64,000 nt of DNA from Kosakonia sacchari (GTDB taxonomy: Bacteria > Pseudomonadota > Gammaproteobacteria > Enterobacterales > Enterobacteriaceae): assembly GCA_900109485.1 (NCBI GenBank), contig FOAY01000001.1, positions 107,914 through 171,913 of the forward strand, written 5' to 3'. A program made the position numbers and the translations under genes. The notes under the pieces were generated by a model that saw only the letters and a program-made list of their open reading frames with translations, had not been told where the DNA came from and made no database searches. Positions within the stretch are counted from its first letter, which is position 1, and every line of letters begins with the position of its first letter. Shown piece by piece: positions 7,761 to 15,903 of this stretch.

Positions 7761-8582
7761 ATGAGTCAATTAATTAGTGGAACGCTGGGGATGCTTAACA
7801 AGATATCACCGTTAGTCAGCCTTACACCGCAGGGAGCAGCGGCAAATCTTTTGAAAAATATGGGTGAATCGATGATTGGCAATCTCGCTGAAAAATTAAC
7901 CAACAGTCTGTTTTCTGGTGGGGGACACTCTCATGAGTCAGGTGCACCCTCTCTGCGGGACAACCTCATGGATCAGGTGCTCAGACACATGGGCATTATG
8001 CCGCATAACAGCCCCTTTACGATGAGTTCGGGCCAGCATGAAATGAATGCTTTCAACCAGGGGCTGGCCAAGGGAATGATGGAAGGCATCAGCGGGATGC
8101 CGCTACAGAATATGCTGTCACTGCATAACAGCCGGGATTTTAATCAACTCGGCAATATCATGGGTTTTGAACTGGCCAATAAAGCGGGACTGGGCGCGCT
8201 GATGGATATGAGTGCCAGTTCGGTAAAAGGTGTCGAGGGGGCACTTTACAGCGGCGGAAAAGTTGCTGGCGCTTCGCCGCAGATCAGAGCTGAACTGGGT
8301 AAATTTATGGATCAGCACCCGGAAATTTTCGGCAACCCCACTAGCCCGAACGGCGCGGAGAACCCCAAAAGCTGGGAAGACGCGCTTAAAGATGGCAAAC
8401 CATTAAGCAACGATTCACTGAAACAGTTCCAGATCGCGAAAAATGATCTACAGATGGTGATGACTGGCGGCACGATTTCCGCACCTCAGGGTTCTTCACC
8501 TATCATCTCCGCGTTGGTCAATGCGGATGCGCAGTTGTATGCCAGCAACATAAAACAGGATGCCTTAAAATTACTCTCCTGA
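7761..8582 (+). CDS. hrpN: Harpin (HrpN-type), secreted elicitor and translocator helper
   Basis: 273 residues, Gly/Ser/Asn/Met-rich, heat-stable type composition, no Cys at all and no signal peptide: the defining features of harpins. The most conserved segment of the HrpN family, FMDQHPEIFG, is at 182-191 and is followed by SWEDALKDG. It is much shorter than the roughly 400-residue HrpN of Erwinia amylovora, mainly because the Gly-rich N-terminal half is reduced. Harpins leave through the Hrp pilus and act at the plant plasma membrane to help effector entry and trigger defence. Good GAGG ribosome site at 7748. No separate hrp box is seen, so it probably belongs to the hrcC transcript. Confidence 0.88.
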   Translation: MSQLISGTLGMLNKISPLVSLTPQGAAANLLKNMGESMIGNLAEKLTNSLFSGGGHSHESGAPSLRDNLMDQVLRHMGIMPHNSPFTMSSGQHEMNAFNQGLAKGMMEGISGMPLQNMLSLHNSRDFNQLGNIMGFELANKAGLGALMDMSASSVKGVEGALYSGGKVAGASPQIRAELGKFMDQHPEIFGNPTSPNGAENPKSWEDALKDGKPLSNDSLKQFQIAKNDLQMVMTGGTISAPQGSSPIISALVNADAQLYASNIKQDALKLLS

Positions 8583-8605
8583 AACCCGGGATCGGGGCAC
8601 TCGCA

Positions 8606-8637
8606 ACGGGTCGGGAAATCACACCCGGCCCGTTTTT
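8606..8637 (+). terminator. Rho-independent terminator after hrpN
   Basis: 10-bp stem (8606-8615 with 8624-8633, one T-G pair) followed by five T, between the convergent hrpN and hrcU genes. Confidence 0.85.
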
Positions 8638-8649
8638 GTCGGTCGTGTT

Positions 8650-9735
8650 TTACTCTTCGTCGAATTCGATTAACTCGCCGCGAAGATGGTCTTCGAGGCC
8701 ACGCAGCAAGCGGTAAATTTGCGCTACCGCTTTCAGCGTTTCACGCGGGATATAACTCCCCTCATCGGTCGTGCGAAATAGCGTGCGCGTCAGCCAGATA
8801 TAACGCACCGTAGGAATATTGGCCTGGTGCGCCAGGGTAATCAGATCCTGAGCCTCTTTGTCTTCTGCTTTGAACAGGAGTATCGGCAATGGCGTTTCAT
8901 CCGGCCGGTAGTACAACCCCACCGCGAAATGGGTAGGGTTTACCAGCAGGACATCGGCCTTTTCCAGCTGTTTGGGCGTCACTTTTTTGGGCGGTGAATT
9001 CGCCAGCTGGCGCGCCAACTGGCGCCGGTGTCCTTTGGTGTGGGGATCGCCTTCGTTTTGCTTGTATTCATTCTTGATATCCTCATGGCTCATGCGGTTC
9101 TGCTTGAGGAAAAAATACTTTTGCACCGAGAAATCGGCGATGGCGAACACCAGCAACACGCCAATAATGGTATGGGAGAGCGTTTTTAACATGGCGGCGG
9201 CACCGTGCCAGAAACCGATCAGCGAGCCGTCCGACATGGCGGCAAGTTGCGGCAATCGCGGTTTGATAAGCAGCCAGAACACCACGCTGATGATGATGGC
9301 TTTTAACAGGCTGGTCAGGATCTGCATAAACTGGCGCGCGGAGAACATCTCCTTCAGTTTGCTGAGTGGGTTAAGTGCAGAAAACTTCGGGGCCAGCGCT
9401 TCGGTGGCGAACAGGGGGCCAAACTGGATCCAGCCGCCGAGAATACGCAGCAGAATAACCACGCCGACGGTAAGCATAAAGAACACCAGAAGTGTCAGCA
9501 GTGCGGCGCTGACAATTTCTCCCACCACCAGTACAAAAGGCTGATCCAGCCGCCGGAGCGGTAGCGACATTAACGCGACCAGCTTCCTCATACTGTCGTC
9601 CATCAATGCAAAGACGGTTTCCATCACGCCGAGCATCACCAGCAGTTTGGGAATATCCTGGCTCTGGCTAACCTGGCCTTTCTTACGTGCGTCCTGTAGT
9701 TTTTGCGAAGTGGCTTTTTCGGTTTTTTCTCCCAT
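8650..9735 (-). CDS. hrcU: HrcU, export gate switch protein (SctU)
   Basis: FlhB/YscU-family protein of 361 residues: four N-terminal transmembrane helices (up to about residue 205) and a cytoplasmic domain with the self-cleaving NPTH motif at 266-269, which controls the change from pilus to effector export. ATG 9735 is used; an in-frame GTG three bases upstream overlaps the hrcT stop. Last gene of the hrpJ operon. Confidence 0.96.
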   Translation of the reverse strand: MGEKTEKATSQKLQDARKKGQVSQSQDIPKLLVMLGVMETVFALMDDSMRKLVALMSLPLRRLDQPFVLVVGEIVSAALLTLLVFFMLTVGVVILLRILGGWIQFGPLFATEALAPKFSALNPLSKLKEMFSARQFMQILTSLLKAIIISVVFWLLIKPRLPQLAAMSDGSLIGFWHGAAAMLKTLSHTIIGVLLVFAIADFSVQKYFFLKQNRMSHEDIKNEYKQNEGDPHTKGHRRQLARQLANSPPKKVTPKQLEKADVLLVNPTHFAVGLYYRPDETPLPILLFKAEDKEAQDLITLAHQANIPTVRYIWLTRTLFRTTDEGSYIPRETLKAVAQIYRLLRGLEDHLRGELIEFDEE

Positions 9736-9737
9736 CA

Positions 9738-10541
9738 CTATTTCCTTTTAGGCGGCAGAATGTGCGAAAGATGCGGGATAAGATCGTGCAGCGACAGCAA
9801 CTGGTGTCTGGCGAGATATTCAAGCGTTGGCAGGTAAATAATAAAAAACAGTGTTCCGGCCAGGCATTTCACCGGGGCGGTGAGAACCGTGGCCTGTAGC
9901 TGCGGGCTGTAAATACTGAGAATACCAATGCAAAAATCCAGCAACATCAGCAGCAACACCAGCGGCCCGGCATACAACACCATATCGACGAACATACCGG
10001 AGATGCGCTTAAGGAGTTCGGCGAAACCCGCCTGGCTGAATGCCGGAAGCCAGGCATCGACCGGCCACACGTTGTAGCTGTCCCAAATAACCTGCGTCAC
10101 CAGACGCAGGCCGAAACTCAGAATGAGCAACATGATAAACCACTGCCGGAGCATGTCGCCGAGGGGCGTGGCGTCTGGCCCCAGCGTCGGGTTGAGCTGC
10201 CCGCCAGCCAGTGCGCCCCGCTGGTTGTCGAACAATGCGCCGACCGAGGTAAATAACCAGAAGGGCAACGCCAGCAACAGCCCAAGAACGAGGCCGAGGA
10301 CGATCTCTTTCAGCGCCAGCCCAACCATCGCCCAGGCACTGAGCGATAAGGCAGATATCTGCGGCACGATCGTGGGCGTAATAAAAAGCGCCAGAGAGAC
10401 CACGATGGCCGTGCGGACCATGCCTTTTAGCGTGGAGAAAGCAAAAATCGGCGCAATCAGTACGCAAGGGAAAATACGCGCAATACCCAGCCCCAGCGCC
10501 AGCATGGCGGTAAACAGCGAGTCGATCATCGGCACCAGCAT
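9738..10541 (-). CDS. hrcT: HrcT, inner-membrane export gate protein (SctT)
   Basis: FliR/YscT-family polytopic protein of 267 residues with about six hydrophobic helices, part of the R-S-T export gate. Its start overlaps the hrcS stop by one base (TAATG), and it has hardly any ribosome site of its own, so it is probably translated by coupling to hrcS. ATG 10529 is an alternative start. Confidence 0.95.
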   Translation of the reverse strand: MLVPMIDSLFTAMLALGLGIARIFPCVLIAPIFAFSTLKGMVRTAIVVSLALFITPTIVPQISALSLSAWAMVGLALKEIVLGLVLGLLLALPFWLFTSVGALFDNQRGALAGGQLNPTLGPDATPLGDMLRQWFIMLLILSFGLRLVTQVIWDSYNVWPVDAWLPAFSQAGFAELLKRISGMFVDMVLYAGPLVLLLMLLDFCIGILSIYSPQLQATVLTAPVKCLAGTLFFIIYLPTLEYLARHQLLSLHDLIPHLSHILPPKRK

Positions 10542-10804
10542 TATAACGACCCTGCGGCGGACATCATGGTGAACGCCGATTGCGTCAGATCGATAAGCTG
10601 TACGCCGATCCAGCGGCCTGAAAGCGCCAGCGTCGCGCCCACCGCCACCAGCTTAATGGCGAAGGGTAACGTCTGATCCTGAAGTTGCATCACCGTCTGC
10701 AACAGCGAAACGATGACCCCGACGATAACCGCAACCGCCAGCGGCGGTGCCGAGAGCATGACCACCATCAGCATTGCCTGCTTAAACATATAGATAATAT
10801 CCAT
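10541..10804 (-). CDS. hrcS: HrcS, inner-membrane export gate protein (SctS)
   Basis: FliQ/YscS-family protein of 87 residues with two hydrophobic hairpin helices around the typical FKQAMLMVVMLSAPPL start. The frame is open further upstream to 10837, but ATG 10804, preceded by GAGG and 7 bases past the hrcR stop, gives the normal family length and start. Confidence 0.95.
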   Translation of the reverse strand: MDIIYMFKQAMLMVVMLSAPPLAVAVIVGVIVSLLQTVMQLQDQTLPFAIKLVAVGATLALSGRWIGVQLIDLTQSAFTMMSAAGSL

Positions 10805-10811
10805 GCCCGCC

Positions 10812-11477
10812 TCACTGGTAGCTATAAAAGAGGCCATCCAGTAATCGCGTCCAGCCGCTTACCATCACAAACAGCAGGATTTTCAGCGGCAGGGAGATAG
10901 TCATCGGGGAGACCATCTGCATCCCCAGCGCCAGCAGGACGTTGGACACGATCAGATCCACGACCACAAACGGGATGAAAATCAGGAACGCGATCTTAAA
11001 GCCGTTTTGCAGCTCAGACAGGACAAATGCAGGAATTAACAGCAGCAGGTTGTCGCGGTTCTGTATCGCTTCGTCTGCCATCTTTTTAGGCCACATACGT
11101 TGGCTGTTTTCCATCAGATGCGTCTCCACATCAGGATCGGTGTTGCGGCTCATAAACGCGGTTAGCGGCTGAATGCCGTACATCAGGCTCTCCTCCAGCT
11201 TTTCTGCGGTGCTGGTTTCGATGGGATGTTCTTTGAAGCGTTCCTGCATGCCGTTAAAAACGGGGGCCATCACAAACAGCGTTGCTGCCAGCGCAATGCC
11301 GTATAACGCCATATTCGGCGGTACTTGCTGTACGCCCAGCGCGTTGCGCGTCAGCATCAGTACCATTGAAATCTTCAGAAAGCTGGTGGTGATCATCAAT
11401 GCCAACGGCAATAACGAGAGCGCGCCAAGTAAAATGGCCAGCTCCAACGGATTGAATGAACTAATATTTTCGGTCAT
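10812..11477 (-). CDS. hrcR: HrcR, inner-membrane export gate protein (SctR)
   Basis: FliP/YscR-family protein of 221 residues. Four transmembrane helices; family hallmarks include [10 protein letters not shown] near the N-terminus and [20 protein letters not shown] in the C-terminal part. Forms the core of the export gate with HrcS and HrcT. Start overlaps the hrcQ stop (ATGA). Confidence 0.97.
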   Translation of the reverse strand: MTENISSFNPLELAILLGALSLLPLALMITTSFLKISMVLMLTRNALGVQQVPPNMALYGIALAATLFVMAPVFNGMQERFKEHPIETSTAEKLEESLMYGIQPLTAFMSRNTDPDVETHLMENSQRMWPKKMADEAIQNRDNLLLLIPAFVLSELQNGFKIAFLIFIPFVVVDLIVSNVLLALGMQMVSPMTISLPLKILLFVMVSGWTRLLDGLFYSYQ

Positions 11478-11842
11478 AGCGAGCCGTCTGCCGCATGCGG
11501 TTGGTTGCAGAGAACGCGGGTGATTTGCAGCCCCAGGCTACCGTTAACATTCACCAGTTCGCCTTTTGCCAGCGGGAAATTGCCGTGGCACAACAGGGCT
11601 TCTCCCGGCGAGGCATGCTCGACAAGTACCGTTGAACCCGCGTCCAGTTGCTGGAGTTCGCCGAGTGTCAGTTTCAGCGTGCCGCAACGCAGGGTGAGCT
11701 CAAGCGGCAGTTCGTCAAAACTGGCGTCGTGCGCTGGCATTTTCTCTGGAGAAACATCTACATTTTGTTTTTCTTCATTGGCTCCCGCTGCGCTAACGTC
11801 CCGATCGTCTTCCGGTAACAACGGTTCCTGAGAGTGAGACAT
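11474..11842 (-). CDS. Internal in-frame product of hrcQ (HrcQB-like C-terminal fragment)
   Basis: Within hrcQ, codon 241 is an ATG at 11842 preceded by AAAGGAG (about 11850-11856) with 7 bases between: a better ribosome site than most true starts in the operon. Translation from it would give a 122-residue protein made of an acidic linker and the SpoA domain, equal in position and content to the separate HrcQB of P. syringae. Internal products of SctQ genes are known in Yersinia, Salmonella SPI-2 and Shigella and are structural partners of the long form. Here the product is predicted, not shown. Confidence 0.65.
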   Translation of the reverse strand: MSHSQEPLLPEDDRDVSAAGANEEKQNVDVSPEKMPAHDASFDELPLELTLRCGTLKLTLGELQQLDAGSTVLVEHASPGEALLCHGNFPLAKGELVNVNGSLGLQITRVLCNQPHAADGSL

Positions 11843-12562
11843 GGTTAACTCCTTTTTCAATGTAATGAGAAACCGATCGGGTTCGCCTGACGTAAAAGTG
11901 GCTGTCAGTTGCCCCTGGAATTGTTGCCGGGCGACCGTCACGCAGCCCTGGCCTTGCGGAGTAAAAAAAAGACGCCCAGGCATCAGCAGATCGCCGCAAC
12001 GCAGCGCCGCAAGCTGGCGTACAGAGAGTGTCAGCGTAGCGATGAGCAGCGGCAGGCTCAGCGGTATTCCGTGATGCAACGTATTCCATCGACGTTGCCA
12101 GCCGGGGCGATTGGCCAACTGCTGCAATGTCTGTGGCGTGACGCGCAAATTGCTCCAGGCGTGCTCTTCGCCAAGATAGGCATGCAGCCGTAGCGTTAAG
12201 CCGGGGGCCGTTTTTGCCTCGGTGAGTACTCTCGTCAACGGGCCAAATAAGTCGATAATTTGCGTGCTGAGTTGTTGACTGAAAAAAGGCCAGTACCAGT
12301 CGTCATTACTGTCATCTTCCCCCATCAGCGCCGGGCAGTTAGCCAGAAGCGTCAGCAGCGGCGAGGGATGGCTGAAGATCAGCAGACCGGCGTCGCTGTG
12401 AAAGCTACGCGCCAGTCCATCGTCTTCGTCTCTTTCAGGCGCGGGCAGCAGATACAGCTCGCCTTGCCTCTCCCCGAGGGTAAACGGATAACGCCAGCCG
12501 CTGCCAAGCCAGAGGCGGGCGCGGGCTTCGTCCCAGGTTTGCGGCGTAAAATCGATTTTCAT
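11474..12562 (-). CDS. hrcQ: HrcQ, cytoplasmic ring / sorting platform protein (SctQ)
   Basis: 362 residues. The C-terminal ~70 residues form a SpoA/FliN-type domain ([19 protein letters not shown] ... [18 protein letters not shown]). HrcQ builds the cytoplasmic ring that receives substrates and holds the ATPase through HrpE. In P. syringae the gene is split into hrcQA and hrcQB; here it is a single frame, as in Erwinia, but it holds a strong internal translation start at codon 241 (separate entry). Four-base overlaps with hrpP upstream and hrcR downstream. Confidence 0.94.
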   Translation of the reverse strand: MKIDFTPQTWDEARARLWLGSGWRYPFTLGERQGELYLLPAPERDEDDGLARSFHSDAGLLIFSHPSPLLTLLANCPALMGEDDSNDDWYWPFFSQQLSTQIIDLFGPLTRVLTEAKTAPGLTLRLHAYLGEEHAWSNLRVTPQTLQQLANRPGWQRRWNTLHHGIPLSLPLLIATLTLSVRQLAALRCGDLLMPGRLFFTPQGQGCVTVARQQFQGQLTATFTSGEPDRFLITLKKELTMSHSQEPLLPEDDRDVSAAGANEEKQNVDVSPEKMPAHDASFDELPLELTLRCGTLKLTLGELQQLDAGSTVLVEHASPGEALLCHGNFPLAKGELVNVNGSLGLQITRVLCNQPHAADGSL

Positions 12563-13179
12563 GACAACGTATCCTGATGTTGAAAACGCAGACGTATCCG
12601 TTTCCCCGTGCGGCGCGCCAGCGCCTCGCGACAGCTCAGTTCGCTGCCGCGCACGCGGTCATACAACGAGGGCGAAAAGCCGAGCGCAATATCCATCCCG
12701 CCGTCGCTCAGTAAGCCGACATGCGCTTGCACCTCGCCCAACAGCGGCAGCAGCAGGCTGAAGCGGGCCGGAAACGCGGCTTGCGCCGCCAGATTCTGGC
12801 TAAGCGCAGGTTCAATTTGTTGCCACAGCACGGTGGCTTGCGCGCTTTCCGTGGGCGCCATTTCCTGCGCTGCCTGGGGTAATGCATCAGGATTGCCAGG
12901 CAACCACAGTGTGGCCGGAGCCAACGGCGCATCTTCTGCGTTGAGCCACTGGCTGAACGCCTCTTTGTCACGCCCCAGCGGTGCGTTATCCGCAACCCCG
13001 GAAGGCGTTTTCATCGGCGTTTGCGTGGCGTGGTGAACCGTAGCCCTTTGTGGCTGCGGGTGTGCAGGCGGTTTCTGGCGCGGGAAATTCTTGTCGGGGA
13101 GCGGTGATACGCGAGTGGGCTGGCTGTTTTGTTCCGCGTCGTGCCAGTCCGCAAGGCGGCGCGAAGGTTTGTTGATCAT
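12559..13179 (-). CDS. hrpP: HrpP, substrate-specificity / pilus length control protein (SctP)
   Basis: 206 residues. The N-terminal half is Pro/Gln/Ala-rich and looks disordered; the C-terminal ~70 residues (from about VGLLSDGGMDIAL to the end) resemble the globular switch domain of the YscP/HrpP family. HrpP controls the change from pilus subunits to later substrates and may itself be secreted. ATGA overlap with hrcQ. The call relies on order and architecture. Confidence 0.8.
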   Translation of the reverse strand: MINKPSRRLADWHDAEQNSQPTRVSPLPDKNFPRQKPPAHPQPQRATVHHATQTPMKTPSGVADNAPLGRDKEAFSQWLNAEDAPLAPATLWLPGNPDALPQAAQEMAPTESAQATVLWQQIEPALSQNLAAQAAFPARFSLLLPLLGEVQAHVGLLSDGGMDIALGFSPSLYDRVRGSELSCREALARRTGKRIRLRFQHQDTLS

Positions 13180-13643
13180 GGCTTCGTCACCCCGCTGATT
13201 TTCAGCAGATATTCGATTTTCTCGACGTCACGCTGGTTGCGTTGCACTTCGCGCTGTGCGTCATCCGTCAGCAATTGCTGCTTCTGCATCTCCTGGTGCA
13301 GCAGGATGACCTGCTGTTGTTGGCACAGCATGTCGGTTCGCTGCCGTTGCTCAGTATTTATCGCGTCGTATAACTGGCTCTGCGGCTCGCTTTTCCCCTG
13401 ATGCGCTTTGGCAAAAGCGTCCACCGTTTGCTGATAGCGCTGCTGGCTCTGCTGCAACTGTTGTGTACCGTGATGGTAGGTCTGTTGGCTTTGCTGTAGC
13501 TGCTGTTTCTGTTTGCGTTGCAGGCGTTCGCTACGGTTCAGGCGCTGCTGACGGATCGGCAACAGCACGGTAAGAACACGCTGTAATTCCTGTTCGCGGG
13601 GATCGATGTCAGCTGGCGTTTCAGTATCAATGTGACGGCGCAT
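13176..13643 (-). CDS. hrpO: HrpO, coiled-coil ATPase stalk protein (SctO)
   Basis: 155 residues with an almost continuous coiled coil extremely rich in Gln, Arg and Leu (QKQQLQQSQQTYH, QQLQQSQQRYQQ). This is the FliJ/YscO-like stalk that fits into the HrcN hexamer. Start ATG 13643 (MRRHIDTETPADID) lies inside the last codons of hrcN, a 17-base overlap; the frame runs on upstream, but that part is antisense-free hrcN coding sequence in another frame. Confidence 0.88.
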   Translation of the reverse strand: MRRHIDTETPADIDPREQELQRVLTVLLPIRQQRLNRSERLQRKQKQQLQQSQQTYHHGTQQLQQSQQRYQQTVDAFAKAHQGKSEPQSQLYDAINTEQRQRTDMLCQQQQVILLHQEMQKQQLLTDDAQREVQRNQRDVEKIEYLLKISGVTKP

Positions 13644-14988
13644 GATGAGCGACTTCCTGTAATTGTTGACGGGTGAGAGCGAAATCGCTGGGAGCATGGT
13701 TGGCCTGACGCAAAAAGGCATTAATCTCATCCTGCATCTGGACGGCGGCATCGATGGTGGCGTCGTTTCCTGGCTGGTATTCCCCCAGGCGTATCAGCAT
13801 TTCCACTTGCTGATACGCCGACATTAACTGGCGGATACGCGATGCGTCGCTGACGTGCTCTTTTTCCACCACGTTGCCCATGGTGCGGCTCAGGCTCGCG
13901 AGCACATCAATGGCCGGATAGTGACCGCGTTCGGCGAGACGACGCGCCAGAACGATATGCCCGTCGATCAGCGATCGCACTTCGTCCGCCACCGGATCGT
14001 TCATCGAGTCCTGTTCTATCAGTACTGAATAGAGCGCGGTAATTGCGCCGCGCGACGTTTTCCCGGCCCGTTCCAGCAAACCCGGCAGCAAGGTATAAAC
14101 AGAGGGGGGCAAACCGCCTCGTCCCGGCGGCTCACCCAGCGCAAGGCCAATCTCTCGCTGGGCGCGTGCAAAGCGCGTTAACGAGTCGATAATGAGCAGC
14201 ACATTTTTGCCGCGATCGCGAAACGCTTCGGCGATAGCCGTAGCGGTAAAGGCCGCACGGGCGCGCTCCATACTGCTGCGATCGGACGTCGAACAGACCA
14301 ATACGGTGCGGGCCCGTAACGCCGCGTCCAGTTCGTTGTCCAGGAATTCACGCAGCTCGCGTCCGCGTTCGCCAATCATTCCAAAGACGATGGCGTCACA
14401 GGGCGTGTTACGCGCGATTTCCGCCAGCAGCGTGGTTTTACCGCAGCCGGCTCCGGCGAAGATGCCAACCCGCTGACCGATGCCGATAGTCAATATGCCG
14501 TCAATGGCGCGAATACCGGTGGGCAACGCGGTATCAATGGGGGGACGTTCTGTTGGCGATGGCGCATCAGCCAGAACGCGGGTGGTATTGTCACTCTCAC
14601 TGGCAAGCGCGAAGGCGGAGAGGCTCTTTTCATCGATCGCGCGGCCAAAACCATCAAGCACGCTGCCAGCGAGCTGCTCTGATACCACAATACTGTGTGG
14701 CTGAAACAGCGGCGTGACGCGTGCGCCCTGGGCGATACCATCAAGAGGGCCGAGCGCGGAAAGTAAGGTATGGCTGGGGTTAAAACCGACCACTTCCGCC
14801 ATGATTTCCGTATCTTGCGTGCGGCTGATGCGACACAGATCGCCAATCCGCGCCTGTGGAAAACGGCTTTCCAGCAAAATACCGTTAATACCCGTGATCT
14901 TGCCCTGTGCTGAAACCGCCGACACCTGTGTTAGTGCATTCAGCCGTTCCTCAAACCAGTTTTCCAGCACCGTCATATTCATCACCAT
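13627..14988 (-). CDS. hrcN: HrcN, type III export ATPase (SctN)
   Basis: FliI/YscN-family ATPase of 453 residues. Walker A GAGCGKTT at 179-186, Walker B LLIIDSLTRFARAQRE, and the family signature PSVYTLLPGLLERAG are all present. It releases chaperones and unfolds substrates at the cytoplasmic face. Two starts are possible, ATG 14988 and ATG 14982, the latter overlapping the hrpQ stop. Confidence 0.97.
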   Translation of the reverse strand: MVMNMTVLENWFEERLNALTQVSAVSAQGKITGINGILLESRFPQARIGDLCRISRTQDTEIMAEVVGFNPSHTLLSALGPLDGIAQGARVTPLFQPHSIVVSEQLAGSVLDGFGRAIDEKSLSAFALASESDNTTRVLADAPSPTERPPIDTALPTGIRAIDGILTIGIGQRVGIFAGAGCGKTTLLAEIARNTPCDAIVFGMIGERGRELREFLDNELDAALRARTVLVCSTSDRSSMERARAAFTATAIAEAFRDRGKNVLLIIDSLTRFARAQREIGLALGEPPGRGGLPPSVYTLLPGLLERAGKTSRGAITALYSVLIEQDSMNDPVADEVRSLIDGHIVLARRLAERGHYPAIDVLASLSRTMGNVVEKEHVSDASRIRQLMSAYQQVEMLIRLGEYQPGNDATIDAAVQMQDEINAFLRQANHAPSDFALTRQQLQEVAHHAPSH

Positions 14989-15893
14989 TTCACCGTAATG
15001 TTTTCCCGGCCTGCGAATTTCACATGGTCATCCGTAATTTCGGTCAGGCGCCATCCGTCGCGTTCGTCTCCGATAAACAAGCGCTGACCGCCTTCCGTGA
15101 CGATATTGGCGCGCAGGCCGGACGTGATCTGGATAATGCGAAAGGGCAGGGAAATGTTTTTCAGTCGGGTATCGTCATTCAGCGCGACGCCAAGCTGATA
15201 TTCATCGCGGATCGCTTTTACCATGCGGCGAACGACCGGCAGTTGCTCCGGTGATAGCTCGCTACTCAGGGTGATGCCCTTGTTGCTGGAAATGAGTTGT
15301 ACTTGCGGCCACAGCTCGCGTTCACGTAATTTTTGCACCAGCACCTGGCGCAATGCGGCGTTGTCTTTCAGCAATGGCCGGACGTTCAGGGACTCGTTAG
15401 CATTTTCTTGCGCCATGCCGGGTTGCAGAATCCAACTGGTGATTGTGACGGTCAGCAGCAGCAAGAGCGTCATGGCGGCGATCTGTGCCCAGCGCGGCAG
15501 GACAGACGCGAAACTCACCGGTGCCGCACTGGTTGCTGGCGGTGTATTATCTTGCGCGGTAACCGCGATGACGGGGCCGCCTGGCGGAGCCTTTTTCCAC
15601 GGCGAGGCCGCGTCGTCAAGGCTGAGCCAGATCCCATTCAGCGTAAAAATATCACCCGGCTGGAGCAGCAGCGGAACATCACTCTTTTCACCCTGAGGGT
15701 TACCAACGTTGCCTGCACAGGGGGTGAGTTTCCAGCCCTCAGCCGTCAATGCAAGCTGGCAGTGAAGAGGTTCAATGCCGTTATCAGATAGCTGAAGTTC
15801 CCGTTCCGCGGCGTTACCAATTGACCATGATTCGCCGCTCAGTGGCAGTGCCGCGCCTTCCTGTAACCCATTCAGAACTCGTAGCTCGAACAT
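14982..15893 (-). CDS. hrpQ: HrpQ, inner-membrane ring protein with FHA domain (SctD)
   Basis: 303 residues. The N-terminal ~100 residues are an FHA-like cytoplasmic domain (GLQEGAALPLSGESWSIG), followed by a Pro/Ala linker, a transmembrane helix near 131-153, and periplasmic ring domains. This is the SctD/YscD layout; HrpQ forms the outer layer of the inner-membrane ring with HrcJ. ATG 15893 follows AAGGAG placed right after the hrcV stop; an upstream in-frame start at 15941 lies inside hrcV and is unlikely. Confidence 0.92.
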   Translation of the reverse strand: MFELRVLNGLQEGAALPLSGESWSIGNAAERELQLSDNGIEPLHCQLALTAEGWKLTPCAGNVGNPQGEKSDVPLLLQPGDIFTLNGIWLSLDDAASPWKKAPPGGPVIAVTAQDNTPPATSAAPVSFASVLPRWAQIAAMTLLLLLTVTITSWILQPGMAQENANESLNVRPLLKDNAALRQVLVQKLRERELWPQVQLISSNKGITLSSELSPEQLPVVRRMVKAIRDEYQLGVALNDDTRLKNISLPFRIIQITSGLRANIVTEGGQRLFIGDERDGWRLTEITDDHVKFAGRENITVKW

Positions 15894-15903
15894 GATGGGC
15901 TCC

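Noticed and set aside
11818..11847. GGAACC on the minus strand within hrcQ as a further hrp box
   Set aside because: No ACNNA element at the required distance downstream.
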